Source of the DNA: Laguncularia racemosa
Lineage: Eukaryota > Streptophyta > Magnoliopsida > Myrtales > Combretaceae
NCBI GenBank assembly: GCA_037954665.1
Contig: JBBMOL010000442.1
Span: forward strand, 124,001-188,000
Direction: 5' to 3'
Length of the DNA stretch: 64,000 bases
How positions within the stretch are numbered: position 1 is the stretch's first letter; every line of letters begins with the position of its first letter. The notes under the pieces are model-generated. The model searched no databases, was not told where the DNA came from, and worked only from the letters and a program-made list of their open reading frames with translations. The position numbers and the translations under genes are program-made. This document shows, one piece after another, positions 57,030 to 64,000 of this stretch.

Positions 57030-58400
57030 TATTTTACTAATGCTAACCTTAATCCTGTTTTGCCTAGTATGATTGTGTCTTTATTGCAAGACTATAAAGA
57101 CTTGTTCCCTGAAAAGGTGCCGCAAGGCCTACTCCCACTGTGAAGGATAGAGCACCAAATTGATTTCATGCCAGGTGCATCCATTCCTAATTGGCCAGCC
57201 TATAAAACTAATCCTGAGGAGGCCAAGGAAATTCAAAGGCAAGTTGATGGACTGATGGAGAAAGGGTTTGTGCGAGAAAGTCTCAGCCCGTGTTCAATTC
57301 CTATCATCTTAATCCCCAAGAAGGATGGAACATAGCGCATGTGCGTTGACTGCAGGGCAATCAACAAAATCACAATTAAGTACAGACATCCTATCCCTAG
57401 ATTAGATTACATGCTTGATGAATTGCATGGTGCACATTTATTTTCTAAAATTGACCTAAAGAATGGCTACTATCAAATTCATATGAAAGAATGAGATGAG
57501 TGGAAAACTGCATTTAAAACCAAACATGAGTTATATAAATGGATGGTAACGCCTTTTGGGTTAACAAATGCACCTAGCACTTTCATGAGATTGATGAATC
57601 ATGCTCTGCGATATTTCATTGGAAAATTTGTAATCATCTATTTTGATGATATTTTGATTTATAACAAAACATTAGATGATCATGTACAACATTTGTAGTG
57701 TGTTTACCGTTTTAAGGGAAAACCAATTATATGCCAATTTAAAGAAGTGCACATTTTGTATGGAAACTGTAGTTTTTCTTGTTTTGTTGTAGGTGCAGAT
57801 GGAATAGTTGTAGGCGAGAAGAAGGTGAAGGCAATTTGGGAGTAGCCAACACCAAAGAACGCCAATGAAGTCAGGAGCTTCCATGGACTAGCTAGTTTTT
57901 ATAGATGGTTTGTGAGAGACTTTAGCTCCATTGCTGCTCCATTGAATGATCTTGTGAAGAAGAATGCCAAATTCAAATGGACGGAAATACATGTGCAGGC
58001 ATTCCAGACTCTAAAAGGTAAATTAACTAACCCCCCTTTGTTAGTATTACCTAATTTTGAAAAAGTTTTTGAGATCGAATGTGATGCTTCCGGGAAGTGT
58101 ATTGGTGGTGTGTTAATGTAGAATTCCAAACCAATAGCTTACCTTAGTGAGAAACTCAACGGTGCTGCTCTGAATTATCCTATGTATGACAAGGAGTTGT
58201 ATGCCCTTGTGAGGACGTTGCAAACGTGGCAGCATTATCTATGGCCTAAGGAGTTCATCATCCATTTCGATCATGAGCATTTGAAGTACTTGAAGACGTA
58301 GGGAAAGTTGAATAAGAGGCATGCCAAATGGTTGGAGTTCATCAAGACCTTTTCATACGTCATCAAATACAAGCAGGTAAGGAAAATCTAGTAGCCGATG
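57030..58400 (+). pseudogene. gypsy-D reverse transcriptase and RNase H
   Basis: RT: RIEHQIDFMPGASIPNWPAY, VRESLSPCSIPIILIPKKDG then a stop where Trp is expected, RMCVDCRAINKITIKYRHPI, HGAHLFSKIDLKNGYYQIHM and the catalytic FVIIYFDDILIYNK with DD intact. Further frames give RDFSSIAAPLNDLVKKNAKF, LPNFEKVFEIECDASGKCIG, SEKLNGAALNYPMYDKELYA and KENLVADALSRRY. At least six stops or frame changes occur between 57140 and 58390. Confidence 0.9.
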
Positions 58401-58479
58401 CACTATCTAGAAGGTATTCTCTATTAACTTCTTTACATATTAAGCTGCTTGGTTTTCAATGCATGAAAGACTTATATGA

Positions 58480-59685
58480 ACATGATGCTGACTTTGGTCA
58501 GATTTGGGCTACTTGTCTGAAAGTGGGTATGCGGACTTTTATAGGCATAAGGGATATTCATTTAAGAAGTATAGATTATGTGTGCCTAAAAGTTCCATAC
58601 GTGAGTTGTTAGTGAGGGAAACACAAGGAGGCGGTCTCATGGGACACTTCGGTGTTAAGAAAACTTTGGACATTTTGCATGAACATTTTTATTGGCCTAA
58701 GATGAGACATGATGTGCAAATTGTGTGTGATAAATGCATAGCATGTAGAAAGGCTAAATCCAAAGTGATGTCCTATAGGGAGTATCTCCCATTACTCGTG
58801 CCTAGTCAGCCTTGGACTGACATATCCATGGATTTCATATTAGGTTTACCTCGATCTCAAGGTGGCAAAGATAGCATATTCGTTGTTGTCAATAGGATTA
58901 GTAAAATGACTCATTTTATTACCTGTTCTAAAACTAATAATGCATGACATATTGCTGATTTGTTCTTCAAGGAGATTGTATGATTACATCGTTTGCCTAA
59001 CTCTATTGTAAGTGATAGAGATGTGAAATTTTTAAGTCACTTTTGGCATACTCTAGAATAGGTTAGGCACAAAATTACTGTTTTCCACTGTAACACATCC
59101 TCAAACGGATGGACAAACAGAGGTGGTTAACATGACACTTTTCACATTTGGCGTGCTATGCTTAATAAAAATTTGAAACAATAGGAAACATGTTTACCTC
59201 ATGTAGAATTTGCATATAATAAGATAGTACATTCTACATCATATTGTCCATTTGAGGTTGTGTACGGTAGTAATCCCTTAACTTCATTGGATATATTACC
59301 TTTACCTACTAATGAGTTTATTAATCATGATGGAACGAAAAGGGCAGAATTTGTTAGAGATTTACATACTTAGGTACAGGCTAACATTGAGGAGAAGAAC
59401 GAACACGATGCTCGTCAAGCTAACAAAGGACGCATCAAAACCTTGTTTCCATCCAGGAGATTGGGTTTAGGTGTACTTGAGGATGGAATGATTTGCTGAA
59501 CAGCGGAAGTCCAAATTACATCAAAGGGGCGATGGACCTTTCCTAGTGGAGCGAATAAACAACAATGCCTACAAGATAGATTTGCCAAGCCACTATGGTA
59601 ATGTAAGCGCCACCTTTAATGTTTCTGATCTTACTCTTTATAATGCAGGTGATTCGAGGACGAATCTCTTTAAGGAAGGAGGGAA
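58480..59685 (+). pseudogene. gypsy-D integrase and C terminus
   Basis: Integrase zinc finger and core: GHFGVKKTLDILHEHFYWPK, VQIVCDKCIACRKAKSKVMS, QPWTDISMDFILGLPRSQGG, FVVVNRISKMTHFITCSKTN. Then a stop, LPNSIVSDRDVKFLSHFW, and a frameshifted PQTDGQTEVVN region. The C-terminal part reads MERINNNAYKIDLPSHYGNV, SATFNVSDLTLYNAGDSRTN, LFKEGGND and passes into the 3' LTR. The second catalytic Asp (SDRD) is present; stops occur at 58945, 58980 and 59058. Confidence 0.9.
59671..59685 (+). other. gypsy-D polypurine tract
   Basis: taaggaaggagggaa directly before the 3' LTR; it also encodes the KEGGN of the polyprotein tail. Confidence 0.88.
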
Positions 59686-60386
59686 TGATGAGGATCATCT
59701 AACACCTAAGAGGACAGAACCGAAATCCCAAGATCCATTGCAAGGAATTGGAGGCCCAATGACCCAAGCTAGAGCAAAAAGGATGAAGATGCCCTACAAG
59801 GACTAGTCATTGAACTACAAGCCAAGGAATCAAATTACATAAAAGAAGAACCGACTCTTATCAATGTGATTCACGTTTCCATGGAGGGATGCAAGGATTT
59901 GAAGTCCTAGAATAGAAAATGTTATTTATTGAACCGAAAAGGAAAGAGGATTTGCGGTTTTGTTTTGCTATGTTTTAGTATTTATTTTGATTTGTAATTT
60001 AGCATAACTAGTTACTTGTTTCGATTCATGAGAGGATAAGGATGCAAGTTAGATTAGGAAACTTAGGTTTTGTAACTTATTATTGCATGTACTCCTTATA
60101 AAACCATGTGAGGGGCCGGCACAAGAAAGAAGACGGACTATTGAAATTACAATACACTTTCTTTTCGTGAAAAGAAACCCCCTTCTTGTTCTTTGGAAAA
60201 GAACTCTCCTTTGGAATTCTTTATTAGAATTACTAGAGGAAATCCCTTAATTAATAACTTAGGTTTCAATCAACAGGTGTGATTGGGGTCTAGTTCCGTG
60301 CTACTTATTCAAGACGGTCCTCGGGAAATTGATTCAAATAGCATACGTTAGGTTCTAGGTTTAATATACCTAGGGTTCACGCATCA
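59686..60386 (+). repeat. gypsy-D 3' LTR
   Basis: 701 bp, TGATGAGG start and GCATCA end. The polyprotein frame continues into it for about 40 codons (PLQGIGGPMTQARAKRMK) and stops at 59804. Confidence 0.95.
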
Positions 60387-60391
60387 CACCA

Positions 60392-60880
60392 ACAGTACCA
60401 AACAACAGTAGAAGATTAAACCAAGGCAGAAATGCTAACTCCAATTAGAGAAAACACCTCAATCAGCTTATCCAAGTTTTCAAAAAAAAAAAAAAAAAAA
60501 CACCCTAGCAACAATAAAACCTTAACCTTAGCAAGGAGCACGTGTCCCAAGATAATTTCCGAAATGGCAAGATTGGAATGAAGAATACCGTTCCACAAAG
60601 ACCCAACAAGAACAAGTGGCTGAACGAAGGTCACACGCGCCTCCACGCATAGAAAACAAGGACAAGTGGCATGTGACTAGCGCCGATCCATTGGTCACCG
60701 AAGTTGGTCGGAGAAGTACGTTTGCCGGCAATCTTTCCTCCTGGAGGGGTAATGAGAAAAAAGAAATGCAAACACTCTCCAGGGGGGGTGTGTGGGATAC
60801 AAACGCTGCTCACTAGGCAGCTAGGTCTAAACCTTAATTATTATTATTTTATTTTTTTTCAAAAAAATTCCTACAGTTAT
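60392..60880 (-). other. copia-2 untranslated leader
   Basis: The segment between primer site and gypsy-D insertion. It has relatively high GC around 60610-60790 and A-runs at 60481-60500. No coding domain; the short open frames on both strands are not taken as genes. Confidence 0.65.
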
Positions 60881-60881
60881 A

Positions 60882-60895
60882 TTGCTTTGATACCA
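60882..60895 (-). other. copia-2 primer binding site
   Basis: Reverse complement tggtatcaaagcaa, initiator tRNA-Met type, next to the 5' LTR. Confidence 0.9.
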
Positions 60896-61042
60896 TGTAA
60901 ATATGATAAGTAATTATATTCTTTACTGATAATACAAAGACAATATATATAGAAATACAAAATCTTCTACTAACTTTTACCTGACATTATATTAATTACA
61001 ACTTAGAAACTATAATTCTAGAAACTATAACATATTATAACA
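60896..61042 (-). repeat. copia-2 5' LTR
   Basis: 147 bp, plus-strand start tgtaaatatgataag and end cataattataaca-type (catattataaca). Matches 51346-51517 apart from a segment of about 25 bp. Confidence 0.9.
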
Positions 61043-61804
61043 CTAAGAATAAAAGTACACAGGTGCATGTGAGATTCTTCTTCACTATTTGCACAGATAG
61101 CAACAGTTTTGAGTTGTTACTTCCCACTAAGAAAGCTTATCCAAAGTGGTTGACCTTTTTTAGGCCACTAACCAAAGAATGAATGAGTGATGGGCCACTA
61201 ACCCAACATGCCCATGGAACCTTTGTGCCTAGTTGCCTAAGCACTAGGTAAGCTTCTTTGATTGTTAATGATTTTGTTGGCTTCTCTTTCCATACAAATT
61301 TGTCTTCCCTACTTGCACTAAACTTGAAAGTAGCTTGCAAATCCTATTTAATGGTCCCCTATATAGCATCTTCAAGCTACTTCCAACCATCATTTCCAAT
61401 AATGCAGCAGAGTCTTGCCTCATTTAGTAAGTGAGAAGTAGAAATCAATCTTTCTCCTAGCCACAATGCTAGCAAACCCCTAAGGTGCCAACAATCATAC
61501 CATAAAGACACTAAGTTGCCATTGCCCACTTCCCACTTGAAGAAATTTTTCACCAAGGCCCTTTAATTGCAATAGTTTACACCAAGACCAAGATGTTGTA
61601 GGGATTTTAACAAACCAAAAGCTTTTATTCCTTAAGAGTTCGAAGCAAACCCAACTTGGCCATATTGCATCTTTCATGTCAATGCACAAATACCATAAAT
61701 GTAGTTGAGCTACCCTAATCCAAGTTACAAGATCAACAATGCCCAATCCACCCTCCTTTTGTGGTTTACATATAGCATCCCAATCTAACAAGTGACTACG
61801 AAGA
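61043..61804 (-). pseudogene. LINE-2 reverse transcriptase tail and zf-RVT
   Basis: See the LINE-2 entry for motifs. The frame 61809-61495 covers the last RT-associated region (KEGGLGIVDLVTWIRVAQLH, LWYLCIDMKDAIWPSWVCFE), the frame 61340-61137 the zinc-binding RVT domain. The 5' junction at about 61800 abuts copia-E sequence directly. Confidence 0.82.
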
Positions 61805-62735
61805 AGCACTGAGATTAAAGGGACTCCTAGCCAAGGAATTTGAAATCAAAGAACTTGGTGATCTCAAATACTTTCTTGGTATGGAAGTAGCACGTTCCAA
61901 GAAAGGAATATTTGCCTCTCAACGTAAGTATTCTAGACTTACTTAAGGAGACAGGCATGCCTGGATGTAAACCTGCTGACACTCCAATGGATCCAACCAA
62001 GAAGCTAAGAGTTGAGAAAGATAGTACACCAGTCAATAGGAGAAGATATCAAAGACTTGTAGGATGTCTAATCTACCTCTCACATACACGACCTGATATT
62101 GGTTTTTTTGTTAGTGTTGTAAGTCAGTTCATAAACAACCCAACTAGAAGAACACATGGGAGCAGTAAACAGGATTTTGAGGTATCTCAATATGACACTG
62201 AGAAGAGGTCCGTTATACAGAAAGAATGAGTCATGTAGTTTAAGTCTTCTTAGATGCTAATTGGGTAGGAAACATCTCAAATAGACGATCTACATCAAGT
62301 TATTGTTCCTATGTTTAGGGAAATCTTGTGACTTAGAGAAGCAAGAAGCAATCTATAGTCTCAAGGAGTAGTGCAGAAACTGAATTTAGAGCACTTGCTC
62401 TTGGTATTCGTGAGGGCATATGGATACAAAGACTGCTTAGTGAACTTAAAGTATCAAATGAAAAGCCTATATTTTGCGACAACCAAGCTACCATAAGTAT
62501 TGCAAAGAATCTTGTGCATCATGACAAGACAAAGCACATCGAAATCGATCAACACTTCATCTCAGAAAAGACTGAGAAAGGAATTATGCAACTAATTTAT
62601 ACTCCTAAAAAGTCTCAAATAATAGATATTCTCACCAAAGCTCTTCCAAGAACTAACTTTGAAAAATTAAGTCACAAGCTATATTTGTACAACATTTATA
62701 GCTCAGCTTCGGGGAGAGTGTTAAAAATCTTCTAA
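61805..62735 (+). pseudogene. copia-E reverse transcriptase end and RNase H
   Basis: LKGLLAKEFEIKELGDLKYF, LGMEVARSKKGIFASQRKY, a frame change, DLLKETGMPGCKPADTPMDP, RRYQRLVGCLIYLSHTRPDI, a frame change near 62150, then RNase H with several stops, and from 62514 HHDKTKHIEIDQHFISEKTE, KGIMQLIYTPKKSQIIDILT then KALPRTNFEKL. The YVDD box lies upstream of the truncation. Confidence 0.88.
62711..62718 (+). other. copia-E polypurine tract
   Basis: ggggagag directly before the LTR. Confidence 0.8.
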
Positions 62736-62965
62736 AGTTAGTATTCAGATTCTAGGGACAAAATAAGGAAGATTTATGGCTAATTTGATAGTTATAGAAT
62801 CTTATCTCATGGGTTGTAATTTGACAGCTATAGAATCTCACGGGCTATAATTTAGTTTTCTTTCTTTTTATAGATTAGGAAAACAGCTATAGTACTAGTA
62901 TAAATGTAGCACACTTGCATCATTTTTTAAGAAGAAGAAGATATTCAAAATCTCAAAAACTTTCA
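62719..62965 (+). repeat. copia-E 3' LTR
   Basis: 247 bp from TGTTAAAAATC to CTTTCA, followed by cctag, the candidate target duplication; the partner is lost with the 5' end. Confidence 0.78.
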
Positions 62966-63395
62966 CCTAGAAAGCGCATCAGCTGCATTGTTGAAGGTGC
63001 CAGCTTTATCTTGTATATCAAAGGCATATCCTAACAATTTAGCAAGCCAATGTTGTTGCGTGGGAGTAGCGATACATTGGCTAATAAGATAACAAAGACT
63101 TTTTCATCAATCACAACAATAAACTTGTGACCCAAAAGATAAGGATTACAATGGTTTAGTGCCATCAACTCCCTCTCATAAGTGGATTTGCCTAAAGTCT
63201 TATCTGAAAGGATCTTACTCCAATAAGCAATTGGCCGGTGATCTTACATAAGAATAGCTCCTAAATTGACCCCTAAGGTATTGCACTCATTACAAATGGC
63301 TTTAAGAAATCCAACATAGCAAGAACTAGTGCATGGACTAATACTTGTTGCAAAGTCTTAAAGGCATAAATAGTTTCATCTTTGATGAATTTTCA
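62966..63395 (-). pseudogene. Ty3/gypsy RNase H fragment
   Basis: Minus strand: HRPIAYWSKILSDKTLGKST, YERELMALNHCNPYLLGHKF, IVVIDEKVFVILLANVSLLP in shifting frames, LAKLLGYAFDIQDKAG-like and MQLMR/ADALSR at the left edge. It is the gypsy RNase H with the DALSR end next to the copia-E LTR. Both neighbouring copia elements appear to have inserted into this older gypsy. Confidence 0.8.
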
Positions 63396-63403
63396 ATAAT
63401 AGT

Positions 63404-63612
63404 TTGTAGCAAGTCAAATTTGTATATATTTAGAATTGTTTATAATTAGGATTTAATTGTAACCTTCTTAGGAAATTTTATTTAAATAGGTTTATCTTTG
63501 TTTCCTTCTTTAAGTTTATTCCTTTTATAATTTTATTTCATTGTAATCTATTTAAAGAGGTGAAATCTCAATAAAAAATATACAGAATTCTTCATAAAAC
63601 TTGTTTTACTTT
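63404..63612 (+). repeat. 5' LTR of a further copia (copia-F)
   Basis: Starts tgtagcaagtcaaattt and runs to just before the primer site. Right end approximate because no CA directly abuts the site. Confidence 0.72.
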
Positions 63613-63613
63613 A

Positions 63614-63625
63614 TGGTATCAGAGC
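63614..63625 (+). other. copia-F primer binding site
   Basis: tggtatcagagc, exact initiator tRNA-Met complement. Confidence 0.92.
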
Positions 63626-63647
63626 AATAAAGATTTATTGTTTCTTA

Positions 63648-64000
63648 TGGAAAAAAAAAACAATGATATTCCTTTTGATAATAAATCTATGGCTATTCCA
63701 ATAGCTCCTTTTTTCAGGAGTGATACCTCTCTATATATTACTTCCCACAAATTAAATGGTAGAAACTATCTACAAAGGCACAATCCATGAAGATTGTGAT
63801 TTGTGGACAAGGAAAATTGGGTTACATCACCAACGAACTCCCAATTCCTAAGATAACATACTCATCATACACAACATGGCAACCTAAGAATTCTATTGTC
63901 CTCGCCTAGCTTATCAATTCGATGGAACCACATATTAATCGTCATTATCTTTGGTTCAAGACGGCCAAAGACGTGTGGGATGCAGCTTGTCATATGTATT
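63648..64000 (+). pseudogene. copia-F gag, 5' part (runs off the window)
   Basis: ATG at 63648 opens MEKKNNDIPFDNKSMAIPIA, then SDTSLYITSHKLNGRNYL, the copia gag signature KLxGxNYLxW. A frameshift near 63777 and a stop at 63907 (LAxLINSMEPHINRHYL) interrupt it. The sequence continues past 64000. Confidence 0.85.

Larger units (their letters stand above)
55022..60386 (+). mobile_element. Ty3/gypsy retrotransposon gypsy-D
   Basis: A 5,365-bp plus-strand gypsy with LTRs 55022-55731 (710 bp) and 59686-60386 (701 bp), target duplication cacca (55017-55021 and 60387-60391), a primer site and a polypurine tract. It sits in the leader/gag junction of copia-2. Gag is internally deleted and pol contains several stops and frameshifts. 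Domain order protease, RT, RNase H, integrase is that of Ty3/gypsy. No chromodomain is seen. Confidence 0.97.
51346..61042 (-). mobile_element. Ty1/copia retrotransposon copia-2, split by gypsy-D
   Basis: Minus-strand copia with LTRs 51346-51517 and 60896-61042, a polypurine tract, a primer site and degraded pol. Gypsy-D (55022-60386) is inserted just upstream of its gag start; without it copia-2 is about 4.3 kb. Most of gag is deleted. A 5-bp TSD was not found; instead about 70 bp of LINE-2 is duplicated on both sides (51278-51345 and 61043-61107). Confidence 0.9.
50878..61804 (-). mobile_element. 5'-truncated L1-type LINE-2, split by copia-2
   Basis: Minus-strand LINE 3' portion. From 61804: LLDWDAICKPQKEGGLGIVD (RT tail), SFWFVKIPTTSWSWCKLLQL, then zf-RVT motifs ASREDKFVWKEKPTKSLTIK and CANSEEESHMHL. 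After copia-2 (51346-61042) it continues at 51345: CANSEEESHNHLFSKCTFIL, SIWKKPEVTF, then the 3' UTR and a poly(A) tail (T-run at 50878-50889 on the plus strand). The endonuclease and most of the RT are missing. LINE-2 is older than copia-2. Confidence 0.85.
61805..62965 (+). mobile_element. 5'-truncated Ty1/copia fragment copia-E
   Basis: Plus-strand end of a copia of a different lineage: RT C-terminal half, RNase H, polypurine tract and 3' LTR. Everything upstream of the RT palm region is missing at the junction with LINE-2. Confidence 0.88.

Noticed and set aside
60616..60913. Cluster of short open frames on both strands
   Set aside because: They fall in the copia-2 leader and 5' LTR; GC-rich patch without a domain.
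1..64000. tRNA, rRNA, CRISPR, bacterial operons, viral genomes
   Set aside because: No tRNA cloverleaf, rRNA stretch, CRISPR array or operon-like gene arrangement was recognised; tRNA-like matches are retrotransposon primer sites.

Overview
The window reads as nuclear DNA of a flowering plant, most likely a eudicot. It is AT-rich, has plant-type intron/exon borders, carries the 3' ends of two plant genes (a VAC14-like gene and an ITN1-like ankyrin/PGG gene), and is dominated by Ty1/copia and Ty3/gypsy LTR retrotransposons plus plant L1-type LINEs. No complete host gene is visible. Nearly all the coding sequence is transposon polyprotein in various states of decay.

Layout. 0.2-0.7 kb: enolase pseudogene fragment (-). 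1.36-6.85 kb: copia-1 (-), with both 222-bp LTRs and a ccgta target duplication. 7.1-9.3 kb: gypsy LTR and gag remnants, an alpha-L-arabinofuranosidase (GH51) pseudogene fragment and a 154-bp tandem duplication. 9.3-19.5 kb: old gypsy-A (-), split by copia-4 (10.68-16.23 kb, +) and by a solo LTR in its gag (18.03-18.77 kb). 19.5-21.3 kb: LTR-like DNA and a second degenerate gypsy gag. 21.8-33.35 kb: LINE-1 (+), whose ORF2 is interrupted by a solo LTR (24.14-25.18 kb) and by copia-3 (26.12-31.15 kb). 33.35-34.8 kb: pseudogene fragment of a glyoxalase/VOC-like protein (-). 35.5-36.4 kb: last two exons of a VAC14-like gene (+). 38.7-43.1 kb: a directly repeated non-coding repeat, one copy of which holds a PIF/Harbinger-like DNA transposon (39.48-41.41 kb). 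43.6-46 kb: solo LTRs of the gypsy-D superfamily. 47.27-49.05 kb: last two exons of an ITN1-like gene (-). 50.9-61.8 kb: a three-level nest of LINE-2 (-) > copia-2 (-) > gypsy-D (+). 61.8-64 kb: a 5'-truncated copia (+), a gypsy RNase H remnant (-), and the 5' LTR and gag start of another copia that runs off the window.

The relative order of insertion can be read from the nesting: gypsy-A before copia-4 and before its solo LTR; LINE-1 before copia-3 and before its solo LTR; LINE-2 before copia-2 before gypsy-D; the 38.7/42.3-kb repeat before the Harbinger element. Target duplications of the expected size (5 bp for LTR elements, TTA for the DNA element) support the boundaries of seven insertions. 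Every autonomous-type element has stops, frameshifts, internal deletions or lost catalytic residues, so none looks autonomous. I found no unprecedented system. The most unusual items are the roughly 70-bp direct repeat flanking copia-2, the paralogous empty site of the Harbinger element, polyprotein coding that runs into the gypsy LTRs, and a cluster of unrelated host-gene fragments, all on the minus strand, mixed with gypsy debris.
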